This document shows, piece by piece, positions 41,394 through 53,600 of a stretch of 64,000 nt of DNA (position 1 is the stretch's first letter; every line of letters begins with the position of its first letter). The notes beneath the pieces are model-generated. The model was given only the letters and a program-made list of their open reading frames with translations, searched no databases and had not been told where the DNA came from. The position numbers and the translations under genes are program-made. The DNA comes from Pipra filicauda (taxonomy: Eukaryota; Chordata; Aves; Passeriformes; Pipridae), in contig NW_024104332.1 of assembly GCF_003945595.2 (NCBI RefSeq), forward strand, positions 4,382,958-4,446,957, given 5' to 3'.

Positions 41394-43573
41394 TTTGCTG
41401 ATCCAGCCCGGGCTGTGGGTGTGTGGATGTGCACACCAGAGACTCAAGGTGAAGACATTGCACAAGATCATGCAACAGGAGACATGCAATGCTGATCATC
41501 CCAAATATTTTATGTGGTTCCACCACTGGACTTCCCCTCTGGGCCCAGACCATCTGGATGACCACAGCCTAGAGGGTTGGGGCAGGAAGGATTCCCAGAA
41601 GGGCAAACTGAAGATCCTGAGCAACAGGCAGCTGTTCATTCAAGGTGCACAGTTTTCAGAGCTAATGATCCCCGACCTAATTTCTGTGTTCTGCCTAAAA
41701 TAATAGGAAGGAAAACATTTGTCAAATTGTAAATCAATCCACAGATAAACCACAGCCAACCACATAGCTTATGATGATATTCATTCATTGCCAGGACTAA
41801 AGAATATTAGTCTGACACTTAAAATCACATAGAACTCTGTTTACACGTATAAAAATTCCAGAAATGTTATCTTGACATTCCTAGTCTGGTTTATTCATTA
41901 CTTGGTCTGTGGAAAGCACTTCTGTTTTTCAGTCTCCATGACAATTCAGGTTGTTTTTAATTACAAGGTTGTTACAGTATTTCCAGCCTGAAGTGTGCAA
42001 TAGAAAAGGAAATCAACTTTGAAAATAGAAAGGGATTGTGTCAAGTAGATTAAACAAATTGTTCTTTTAACAAAATTTAACATTCTCCCTCTCCCAAAAT
42101 TCTTGTCATTCTGATTCTACTGGTAAGTTGCTCTATATGAACTTTAGCTTTCAGTTTTCCAGGCAAACCACAAAGACTATTACAGTAATAGATCTATCCA
42201 CTGTGTATTGAACATCTCACCCAGGGCTTGAATAAAACATATGCACAAAGTAAGGGGAAAGATTTTCATCCTTTTAGAACTGCTCAGTTTGGAATCACTT
42301 GTAAGCAATGCTCATTCAGAAATCATGCTGGTAAGTGAGGGAGTAGGCCACAGTGGCCTGTTTCCAAAGGAGTATTAGTGCCATCATGGTAGTCCTAAGT
42401 CATTGTCATCCTACAAAATGGAACAGCAGCAGCAAAGACAGTACAGGAGACTTAGATCAGAATTCACTACAGGATGATGGTGAGGATATTAAATCAGAAG
42501 CTGCTCACAAATGGAATTTCTAGTAATCTCTTAGACCAACAGATCTAGAGAAATCTGTTATAAGCCTGGTAAACACAGAGAAAGAAATCCCTTCACACAG
42601 CACAGTTAAAAGCCTGTAAAACTGTGTCCTTGGCACACGCAGTCCTTTCGGTGTCAGTACTTCCTGGAGCAGATGGAAGCTCTCCTGATGAGATTTTTCC
42701 TTCCTCTGCATGGTAGCCCCTGGTATCAAAATAGAGTTGCTTCTTTCCTGTTGGTCATTGTTCTGGTTCTGCGGGGTTAGGAGATCATTTTGCCAAGCGG
42801 GGAATCTCTTTAATTAAAGATATCCTTTCAGGAGATGGCTCTGCAGCATCTTCACAAGGGCTGCACTGGGTGGGTTTGCATCAGATAGGGCTGATTTTAA
42901 GGAGCATTTCTCCTTCAGAGCAGCACTAGGGCACGTCAGGGGAATGTATTTCAAGCTATTACAGCTTTCTTGGACGTGTGACTGCTAAAAGTACCAGCCA
43001 GTGAAAGTTTTATTTTGCTGACACTCATACAAATGTCTGCTGTAAGTCGTGTATTTTGACAGGAGGATCTCATAGTTTGCACTTATTTAAATAAATGTGC
43101 AAAGTGGAACTGTGAATCTAATAAAACCCCTGTAGATAGCAGAGGTGTCTTTGTAAGTGCTTGTTCAATCTTTGCCTTTAATATGTGTGCTTAAATCTGC
43201 GTTCCACAGTTTCATAACTTTTTCCTATAAATAATTAACAGATTTCCTTTTAAATAATTTAACGTTAGTTGGAAGGTAGATTCTATTAATTCACTGGTTT
43301 AGACTTCTCTGAATTTAAGAAACTGTTTTGAAAAACAACTGTGTCAGCTGTAGAAATGGGCCTAACAGCAATTTAACATGTACTGCAAGACTGGTTTTTT
43401 TGGTGACTTTACTAGAGAGTCTCTGAATAGTCAGTCAAACTCATAACACCAATTGTTTCACATGCAGCTGCAGGTATTTTCTTTGGATCAGCTCTGAGTC
43501 AGTTCTCAGTGTGCTCTGTGTCTGCCCCTTTCACGAGTGAGTCCTTTCATGAGTGCTTACACTATTTTCCTTT
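41394..43573. other. Non-genic block, no gene recognised
   Basis: Unique AT-rich DNA between the CR1 fragment and the solo LTR. A 115-codon plus-strand open frame at 41356-41703 begins inside the CR1 copy and shows no domain. Confidence 0.55.
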
Positions 43574-43577
43574 CTCC
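43574..43577. repeat. Left target-site duplication of the solo LTR
   Basis: CTCC directly before the LTR's outer TG. It matches CTCC at 44146-44149. Confidence 0.6.
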
Positions 43578-43651
43578 TGATGCCTAAAAGAAAACTCAGG
43601 GAGAAAAAAACTCCGAGGCAACTTAGTTTTGGAGGTCAGGTAAGGAAAGGA

Positions 43652-43657
43652 TTTAAT
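43652..43657 (-). terminator. LTR polyadenylation signal ATTAAA
   Basis: On the minus strand this is ATTAAA, the common variant signal, about 70 bp downstream of the LTR TATA box. It would mark the end of the R region. Confidence 0.55.
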
Positions 43658-43720
43658 GGTGCCTCTCAGGCATAGGGGTTACAAGATGTGCTTGTGTGTT
43701 CCCTGTCTTAGGTGTTACAA

Positions 43721-43726
43721 TTTATA
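43721..43726 (-). promoter_or_regulatory. LTR TATA box
   Basis: On the minus strand this reads TATAAA within TATTATAAATTG. It lies at the expected place between U3 and the polyadenylation signal of the solo LTR. Transcription would start near 43695 and run leftward. Confidence 0.55.
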
Positions 43727-44145
43727 ATACTGTCCCTCCAATCCCAGGTTTTTCCACCCCCTGGCTTTTGCTCAGATCCACCCCCAATCCACCTCTTGGG
43801 AATTGGGGCTGAGGTCTTTTTTAGACCACCTACTTCATCACTTCGTCTTCCTTGGAGCGCAAAGGGCACATGGTTACCCGGTTCTTGACTGTACCCAGCA
43901 GTTCAGACTAGAGTACAAATGCTCTTAAACAGAAGAGGCCTATCTTGAAGAGAAGTCTAAATATTTTAGTAGAATTCAGGGGGGGAATTGATATGGAGGG
44001 TAAGAGGGTTGGGTATCCGTGTATCTACTGTGCTATGGGTAAGGAAATAATGCAGCTGTTTCTAAAACCTATCTTTTCTACATAACTGCTTTTTAAAACT
44101 TATAAAATTAAAAAAATCAAAAATCAAAAGGACCTTAATGCATCA

Positions 44146-44149
44146 CTCC
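44146..44149. repeat. Right target-site duplication of the solo LTR
   Basis: CTCC directly after the LTR's terminal CA. It matches 43574-43577. Confidence 0.6.
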
Positions 44150-45726
44150 CAGGAAAAGCCTATGTTCTCATTCCAGTCACAACAGTAAATCACATGTTCT
44201 CTGTGGATCCCTCTTAATGCCTTGGTGGTGTAAATGAAACAAAACCTGCACAACAAGAACATCCACACAGCATTCCCACAGAAACAAACCCTTGGAGCCT
44301 TGGCCAAAGAGGGATGTCAGGAAAAGGGACTGACCAAAAGCCCCATTCTGACCCAGCCACCCGTGCACACCAAACTCTTGCACCTACAGAACATGGGATG
44401 CACCCAGAGGCTACCAAGGGATTTGGAAGAGTCACACACTTCAAAGGAGGGCATTCACAGCTTGCAGAACAGCACTCTGAAAGCACCACCCCTCTCAGAA
44501 TCCTCTGAAGGAACAGACAAGGGAAATCCTTCCGTTGTGGTTCTAACTTACATGGCAAATTGAACAACCATTTCAAACCATGGAGGACCAATAGTGCCAT
44601 TTTTAATCTCTAACTTAGGGGAAAAACAAACAAACAAACATCCCCAGGAAACAGAATCTAAAGGTATCAGGGTGATCCATAGCAATGATTTTGCGTTTGG
44701 TACAAATGTCATACGGTTTCTTAATAAACTGCAGGCCAAACACCACTAAGAAGATTTCCAGTATTAATGTTAGTCACAATCTCTTAACTTTAAATTGTAA
44801 CAGATTTTTTTCAAACACTCCAGATGGTCATATGTCTGCAGGGTAGAAAAGAGGGTCAAACAAAATCTATGCCCTTTTTTTGATCCCAGAATATTCCAAT
44901 AAAAATGAACCTTAGAAAAAACAGTGCATGGGTCTGGATTGTTTCAAAATCTAATTAACCATGCCTGAATCTCATGGGGGTATATCTTCAGATCCCTTAA
45001 AAAAATAGACCAAAGGCTCTAGCAGATACTGTTAAAAACCACCAACAGCTAATGAGAACAACATTTTTATTCCACTCATAAAGCTCATCGAACTTGTGAA
45101 CTACAGTACAGGAATAAATTATTCCCTATGTATTGGTTCAGGGGAACTATACTTATTACTTATTGTCCACTTCCCATGCTAAGTATTATTTTAACATAGA
45201 TTGCCAATAGGTTCTTGGAAATGTCTCAAAGTTTGTATTTTCTCTCTAGTTCAAGAGAAGGTACTAAGGAGTCAGAAGAGAAAATACAGATATGCTTTCC
45301 TTTAAGGTATTATAGAGATGCATTTTATGGGGCACATTAAGGAATTAAAAGGATATATTGGGGTACTTATTGATATTAATGTTTGAACTTTGCACTGGTA
45401 GAGAAAAAATGAAATTAATTAGCCAATACAACTGTATAATTATTGCACATAGCTGATATAATTATTTATGGGCATGGTTCGTTAAGTAAAGAACTAGAAA
45501 TATTAGCAGCTAGATTGTCAAAGAAAACAATCCACCAGATTTTGCTTTGGGGATACATTCACCCAACATACAGTGTATGTGATTCAGGGGCAGGCGGTCT
45601 CCATTGCTGCTGATAAATGTAACATTTAAAAAACAGCAACCCAACACAAGTCTCTCTGCTGACACTGTTCTTTCCTCTGCCTTCCTCTCTCATGTAAAAC
45701 CATATTTTAATAAGTTAGGTAGAGCT

Positions 45727-45765
45727 TTTTTGTGGTTTTGCTGGGGGTTTTTGTGGTTTTGCTGG
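45727..45765. repeat. Two-copy T/G-rich tandem repeat, period 21
   Basis: TTTTTGTGGTTTTGCTGG occurs identically at 45727-45744 and 45748-45765, inside a larger T/G-rich tract that runs to about 45783. Confidence 0.85.
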
Positions 45766-46402
45766 TTTTTTTGGTTTTTTCCTATCATTTCAAGCCACCA
45801 ACCAATATAAACCGCTCAGTATTTTCAAAGAGACAAATCTGTCTGAGACTATGCAAGATGTGCATTGAAAAGCCTTATATTACTTATTTGCTTGTACCCA
45901 CTGGAGATAACCTGCTAGCTACAAAACCTAATTGTGTGTGAGATCTAATAGCTGTTATATAAAACAGTCTGAATTTACAGAAGTATATTATTTACCCTGT
46001 TAAAAAAAACCCACCTGAAATAATTTAATCATTTGCCTGTCTTATAGAATTACCTAGCTTTGAGGAAAATTTGAGGAAAATTCATACTAGCCAGTGGAAA
46101 AGAATTCCATCATACACATCACAAATCAATTAGCTGAACCACTGCTTGGCTGGCTGTGAGGAAGCTTTTAAGCTGCTGTATCTCGAACAAGAAAAATGAG
46201 TGGATGCCTGCATTTAATTTTTTTCCTTACTAAGGGATATTGGTGCATTCTTATGCCACTTGCATTCCCTTTGTGGGCTGCTCTTTCTGTTAGTGCTCTA
46301 ATGAAAAAAAAACATTAAAATGAAGAGCTGCTAGCAGTGAGCATATTACAGACTTCTATCTCTAGTATTGCAATTCAAATTTGGTATTATGAAGAAAAGG
46401 CT

Positions 46403-46431
46403 TAGAATCATAGAATATGCTGAGTTGGAAT
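46403..46431 (-). mobile_element. CR1 LINE 3' terminal scrap
   Basis: AGAATCATAGAATATGCTGA followed by GTTGGAA is the reverse complement of a CR1 3' end that keeps the terminal ATTCTATGATTCT-type repeat. Similarity fades within about 30 bp. It is either a very short truncated insertion or the only preserved part of an older copy. Confidence 0.65.
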
Positions 46432-49400
46432 GAACAAAATATGTTTCAAACAATAGTTTGCAATTGTGTCTAAAAATTAATTTAAAAAAAAAGATGCACA
46501 CATAGAATTGAAGAAATAAACCGGCAGTTTAGACATTACTTTACATTGACAATCAATAGCCTGTTCTTAAATCACCTTTAAAAGTTCCTCGAACTTCTTG
46601 GAAACTATAATGCAATAACTTTATGTGGAAGACACCTAAATTCAAGTGGTCCAACTGAATTCCAACAAGATTTCTGATGGAACATCAGGAACAGTTGCTT
46701 GAGCAACGAAAGCTCTTCCAAAAGTCAAAAGCCTCCTCTTGCATCTGCTGTAGCCTAACACAGTTGCTGCCAGCTGTAGTTGCTGGGGTGAGAAAACAAC
46801 CACTGAAAGAAGCAGGTGCTGGTGTGAGAGTGAGATGTAAAGTCCTCCTTCAGAAAAATATATGGAAGGAAGGAAAGTATGTCCCAGGGAGATGGAGCAA
46901 CATTTAGATTTGCCTTTGTGTGAGATTCAAGCACATTCATCTAACTGGTTGCAGGGCTTGCTCATGTGAATGTTTAATCTGAAATAAACTTATCCTGTAA
47001 TACTTTATTCTTATGTCCAGGAGAGAGATTGAACTGAATCTAAGAACAATTTATCCACATGGCTTTCATCTGTTATATAATGTACAAACATTTTATACGA
47101 ATACATGATAACAGGTTGCAGGCATTCAAGTAACCCAAAGTGTCAGACAAGACAAACAGAACACTCTCCTTACTGCACAAAAAGGATGACCAGCAAAGCC
47201 AAAACCAAGATGAGCAGCACTGTGACACTCCTTTTGGGACTGGGCAATAGCATAAGAACATCACACACAGCCAAGGAATATCAGAGAAGAAAGAAGGGAT
47301 CACCTTGATCTCAGATACTAAGAACCACAAAGGATTTAATCAATAGTCTTAATTACAAAGCATCAGCTCTGTAGTATTGTATGCTCAGGGCTAATGTGGG
47401 TGCTATAAACCAACAACTTTGTGTGGTTAATAAAGGGTAAGAATTAATCATTGTCAAGAAGTGTGTTGTTGATGATTTATTTTGGTAAGGTTAATCTTCT
47501 AAATACTCATTACAGCAACCTGTAATTCCTTATTCTTTATCCACATATATTCACCTGCAACAGCATTATAACAAAGATGCATTACATGAGCTATAAAATA
47601 CATTGGCTAGTCTTCAGTAAATCACTTCAGAGCACAGTAAGCTGTAAATAACATGTCTAGTCCCACTAAGTGCAATAAAATTATTTACTTTAACAGGTGC
47701 AGCATTAGGAACTTTTGCTTAGCATGGGAAGTTTTAACGTCAGATTTAAATCCTAACTTTTTAATGTTTTGAATAATTGGGAAAAAAATCAAGAGGACTA
47801 CAGAATCCTGACGCTGACATAGCAACATTCCACCAGGGAGCCACCTTTCCATCAGTTAAAACAAATTAACTCCATCCAGTAGAGAAAGCAACTCTATGGT
47901 CATTACAGTGGATAACTCAAGCTACCATGATCTGTGAGGGTGATTTTGATGTCTCTGAAGTCTCATAAGAAGATTTATCTAAAAATCCAGGATAATAATT
48001 AAGGAACCCACTCCCAAAGTGTATAAGCACGCTTTCTGAGCAATCCCTTGGGAATACTTTTTCATCTTAGATTCTCTTGCAACTTAATTTTTGCAACAGT
48101 GTCTTGTTGTAAGTAGGGCCAGCATCACAAACTGATTTGAAATCAAAGCAGGCCATGAACAGGCAAGAACACAAGTTAGGGTAGCAACAGAGAGAAAACC
48201 ACCAAGCCCCATCCACTCCAGCCTGCGCAGGTCTCAGTCCTCTGCAGAACTGGGAAAGGAAGTCAGGAGAATGGAGACTCAACTGGCTGCATGGATTTCC
48301 TCTCTCAGTTGTCAGGCCTGTTCTCCAGGAAGCTCAAGATAGGCACTCAGGATTAAGGAGCTGGGAGACAAGGCATGAACAGAGTCACTAACTCCAGCCT
48401 TAAATATTTCTCAGTCTACAGTAGCTGCAAAATAACAAAATCATAACACTGTGATTTTGCAAGAGAGGCAAAACAGTAGTTGTGTTCTAAGAATTCTTTT
48501 TCTATTTCTTGCTGCTTTGCTTTTTTTGGAAATTCTCCCAGGACATTTCGGGTTGGTCTCTTTACACTTCCTCAATTGGTCTATGGGGATTTCCGAAATC
48601 CAAGCTACAATGAAGACATATATTTTATGATCACATCTAAGACAGGGCACTATTAATAAAGGAAAATGTGATGTATTAGTCAGAATGCTGTAACTCACAG
48701 GGGTAGGCAGAGCAGCTCGGGTGGACAGGGAATCTATTCTCCGTAGACAGTACATGATTAAAACACTGAACACTTCTCACATCCTTCCACAGCATTAGGC
48801 AGAAGTCTGACTTTATGATTTGAAGACTAAACAGCAAACTCAATAAAGACTCTGCTCGTTCCTTCGTATTCCATTGCACTGTAGTTAAACAGAGAGAACA
48901 AAACTGTTAAGAAGTCACATGAAGTCATTTAACTTATTGTTGCCATGAGAAACTGTTTCAGTGATTGGATATTAAATCACTGAGTCAGTGATTGTAAGTT
49001 ATTTGTTTCACCAAAATGCTGAAGCTTAACAGTTTTCTGTTTCTGGGGAAATGGGATAAAAGGCACTCTAGGATTCAGGGACTTTTACAGGACTTTTTCA
49101 TCCGTCATCTTGACCATTTATTTAATGCCTCATCTGTCTCTCTCTGTCATTACTTCACTTACCTGTAAATTAAAATTATTAAAGTAGCGTCAATCACTCC
49201 CCTGAATGGCATAATGGATGCAGGGCCCAAGAACTGAGATCCTAAACACTACAACAACACCATGAAGTACCACTGACAGTCATCAGTTAAGCTGTATCTC
49301 ACTGATGAACACACTATATCAATTTAGCTTTGAATGAATGACAACAGTGTCAAACTGAAGACTACAGCCCACCTTCAATGCTTCGGGCCTTGATTTAAAA

Positions 49401-50573
49401 GCTGTGTTGGGTTCTAGGATTTTAATGAAGCAGATCAACTACATACAAGTTTTAACAGCTTTGCTCTTACTGAAAATCCATTTACAGTCTGAGTAACCAT
49501 ATTGTAATTGTGTGGTTCTCCATCAAGAAAAGCATCTAGGCAGAATTACAGACATGAATCAAATACCCTATATTTGGAGGAGTAGGAGGGGAGGAGAAAG
49601 CCCTTTTCCTTTCTCTCTCTGGTAATTAAAACCTAAAGCCTTTAGAGCCAGCTCAGTCTTTTTAATATGCATTTGGAAAGTACCCAGCACAATGAGCCCC
49701 AGAGTCCCCAGTTAAAGTGTCTGTGCTCCATCACAACAGGAATGAATATGTATTGAATATATTCAATAAACATTAATTCTAAGTTAAAGAGCTTAGGGTG
49801 ATTTTTCTGTTTCCTAAAGGAGAATGAGAGCTTGAAAGGAAGTCACTTGGGCTGTAAACAGGAGTTTATCATATTCCACTTCCTTCTGTGACCACCTTTC
49901 TTTTTATGGCTACCTGATTTACAGCCCCGTGCAAAGCTCAGCTGCCAACTAAAAGTGAATCTCATCAGCACCAGAGGCTCCTTTCCCAGATTTTAACTCC
50001 ATCCTCCCCGTGCCCCTCAGTGTCCACGCAGCAAACATCTGCAGCGAGCGAGCTGGGCTAGAGATGGAATCCAGATAATCCCAGCACACTCGCTTCCCAC
50101 ATTTCTGAGGGTGTGTCTTCCCAAAGAAACAGGAACAAGCCCCAGAAGCAGCACCTCGAACGCTTTTCTCGCTGCAATTCTATGGCAGGAAGGAAGACAC
50201 GGCCAATGCCAGTGGATCTCACATCTGAACTTTCAACTCCCACCGGCGCTGAGGCACCTCCAGCCTGAGGTTTTGTCAGATAATGAGAGCAGATGGTGAT
50301 ATTTGATACAAACTAATCAGCCATCTTAGCAAAGAGTTGGGGATGCATCTTCATAACGAGGCATCTGATGAGGCTGATAAATAAAACTTCCCACGGGAAC
50401 GGAATCCTGGAGATAACAGCCTTATAATAGAAAAATAGAACTAATTCAATAAAGTGCAAGTGAAGGTAACCTTAATTATAGAAACCTCAGTGCTTACGGT
50501 CTTTTTGCTCCAGGAGTTACATTTGCAAAATCTAATTGTGAAAAGGTGACTTTCCCACAGCTAATAAATAAAT

Positions 50574-50640
50574 GTCATGAATGTCCTGCTCTTTACCTAG
50601 AGACAAACTGGTCATGAATGTCCTGCTCTTTACCTAGAGA
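50574..50640. repeat. Two-copy tandem duplication, period 37
   Basis: A 30-bp string beginning GTCATGAATGTCCTGCTC and ending ACCTAGAGA is identical at 50574-50603 and 50611-50640. The 7-bp spacer is ACAAACT-like. Identity points to a recent event. Confidence 0.92.
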
Positions 50641-53600
50641 ATCCTTTTGCAGTAACACAGGCATTATCAAATAAAATAATTAAAACTAAGACTGGTCAAG
50701 ATGTTTTTATTAAGTGCCCTTCTTCAGAAAACAATATTTTTTGTTACTATTAATACTGATTTATTTTTTTTTTGCAGAGAAATCCTGATTGGTTCATTTT
50801 CAGAAAAAAATACCTGAAGTGCCCAATTTCTATGGCATTTTTCAGAGAGAAGATTAACCCATTTTTCATTACTTTTGGCTGTCAGAATAATAGTAATCTA
50901 AAAAGCTTCAGGCTAATGATAGTGAGCCTTGCTTCCTGATTTTTCTTTATTCACTGTAGAACTAAAATACATTACAGAGATTATTTTCACTCTTCCCTCT
51001 GAATGTATTTTTACTTCAGAGAAGTATTATAGCTACTATAATGGCATCTCAGCTGTGCTGAAAATGAGCAAAGAAGTTTATTTAACAGAGCAGGATCCAA
51101 TAAAACTTGCTGTGTTTTGTCTGATGTCTCGTGTATGAGAAAATGTAGAAGTTCTTTAAAACTTGATACCTTTAATATTAAAGAGAATAAGTAAACTAAC
51201 AGCATCAATAGAGACGTCTTCCAAACAAAATGCCATTGTGCTTGGCAGTGTAGTAGGACACCTGTTCCTTTGGGATCATGGACTCCTTTCTCAGCAGGCA
51301 GATAAAAAAGCAAAGGTATGTTTATTTGGACAGCTGACTGTGACCTACAAGGATCTTCTCTATTACCAGCTGTTTTTAAAACCTGTATAAATTTGAAACT
51401 CTATCACATATAAAAGAGAACTAGGAATTTCTTACTTAGTAAAGTCTCTTCCTGATGCTTCAAAGAGCAATTAAAAAAAATTAAAAATATGTTTTTCCTT
51501 TTTTTTTCTCCATGGATCTTGTTCTTAGTGGTGATAATCCCTGCCAAAATAACAAGGTTTTTTTAGCCTTCTTCACATCTTTCAGATGGGGACCAAGGTC
51601 AGAACAAAACAAGCCAGGAGGAGGTAAATGGGGTGCAGTCTACAATTCATGGTGGACAGCCAGTGCCTACATTAATATTTCATATTTTTGATCACAATAA
51701 AGCAGCACCAAAGAAAATGTTCATATTCAGGCTGTGTTCTAAATAAAATACACTTTGGAAAAAGAGAGAAAAAAAGAATCAAAAAAATTCTACAGAGGAG
51801 AATCAATTGCAAATTGAAGAGAAAGCATTTCTGACTTGAAAACAAGAGTCTTCATTTTACTGACAGAAACATGACAGGATTAATGACAGTATTTCATAAA
51901 ACTCCAGTTATGAATATTAGTTGTCATATTTTAAATAAAAGCAACATGATGGACATAAGGAAGCACTATATAGATCTGTTCAAGTGTGGGAAAAAGAAAA
52001 GTGTGGGAAAATACAAATGGGAGGGGTAATGAAACTGATGCTGACCTTGGTTCAAAGTTCCCAAGAGTAAATACAAAGCAAATTGCAGCTCACATTGTGG
52101 CAGGTTTTTATGATGCCCTTCTTCAGTAATCCTAAGACAAAACCCCCTTAAGTGTGAGCTATTATATTTACCAGCACAACGTCCAAGAGATTTTTTTTCT
52201 TTTTTTTTTTAATTATTTTTTTTCCTCTCCCATTTTTCCTTCTTTGGTCGAGATTTTCAACAGAATATCAAAGTGAACTAAAAAAAGCTGATAAAAAAAA
52301 TAAAGCTGTGTCATTTTTCAGGAACAAAAGAAGGGCCTCCATAATGTTGTTCCTTACAAGGAATGTATCTACTTTTACCCATATTAACGATATTTAAAAA
52401 TTATTCTTCCTGTCTTGGCATTCATTAAGGTAGTATTTCTCAAAGTATATGTGCTGTTACCTTGAAAACCATCTCTTTCCTAAAAATATTGCATTTTTTT
52501 TGTATTCTTTTATTTTAGTTCTGAGAAAATTCACATAATAAATATTCCCAGATGCCGAAAATGTAAATGAATAAACTGGAAACACCACTAACACAGCCCC
52601 AAAAAGCCCCTCAGCTGTGTACAGAGATCTTCCAGCAGCATTGTTGATGTTTTTAAAAAATCTTGAATTGCTGCCATATGGGCAAGATATGAAATCAGCT
52701 TTTAGCTGCATGGTGAGATTTTCTAGAGGAAGGTCCAACCTTCATGACGTTTGTAGGCAGTTAATACAACACAAGAGAAACACAGAATGTGGCTTATGTA
52801 GGTATAAAAGACAAAGTTTTTTCTAAGAATTAAGGATATATAAACAAATCTTTCAAAGAGAAATTACTAAGTTCTTCTCAGAATTAGAAAGAACAAGGAA
52901 GCTGAGATTTCCCCACAGGCAGAAACAGGATTTCTGCATTATCTTTCTTGCATCATAATAACTCACTACTGGTTGAGACAAAGACTTTGCCATCATTTGT
53001 CATTGGGGACAGGATTTTTTTCTTCTCTAACACTGGAGAATAAACCTTTCCAAATTTTTTACTCATCAAATGTGAAAGGCACCATCTCCTCAGTCACGTC
53101 ATCCTGTTGCATTACAAAAAGTGGAGGTTTAACCATTTTTATGGCAGTGTCTGTGTGCTATGAAATGCACTCCTCCTCCTGGATCAGCGTGCTGAGAGGT
53201 GAATGAATGAGCCAAGGATTTATGGAATCCACTAAACTGTCATGTTCTTCAGAGATTATCCGTTAATTAAAATTGGACCTAGAGTTCTACTGTTACCTTT
53301 TCCAAAACCCGTTCACAGTCAGGATTCTGAAATAGGGCAGTGATATTTGTCACTCCATTGCAAAACAAGAGCAGAGCCTTTATAAAGGATTCTGGCATCC
53401 TACAAACACCAGTGCAAACAGGGATAGTGTCTCAAGTGGACAAAGCATCCTGACTCGAATTCCCCTCGTGGTGGTTCCCTAAAGAAATAAAGTTTCTCAC
53501 AGAGATTCCCTCCCAGCTCTTATTCTATGAATTTCACCAGCTAACAGAATGATCATGCCCAAAAATGCCTTTTACATCATAACTTTTGCAATTCTAAATT

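Larger units (their letters stand above)
43578..44145 (-). mobile_element. Solo LTR of an endogenous retrovirus
   Basis: The 568-bp stretch begins TGATGC and ends GCATCA on the plus strand, a perfect 6-bp terminal inverted repeat of the TG...CA type. It is flanked by CTCC on both sides, a 4-bp target duplication. Read on the minus strand it has an ordered LTR layout: U3, a TATAAA box (43721-43726), an ATTAAA polyadenylation signal about 70 bp downstream (43652-43657), and a short U5 with a T-rich end. No second LTR or recognisable gag, pol or env lies next to it. It is therefore best explained as a solo LTR left by recombination between two LTRs. A 4-bp duplication is commonest in gammaretrovirus-like (ERV1) elements, but the family is not assigned. 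Confidence 0.75.

Noticed and set aside
41356..41703. 115-codon plus-strand frame
   Set aside because: It begins inside an antisense CR1 remnant and has no recognisable protein features.
44214..44600. 128-codon minus-strand frame next to the solo LTR, considered as retroviral remnant
   Set aside because: No gag, pol or env motif is visible, and the LTR's target duplications place this stretch outside the element.
50745..50790. Splice-acceptor-like T tract ending in TTTGCAG
   Set aside because: The following sequence has no coding frame or matching donor. T-rich runs before AG are common in AT-rich DNA.
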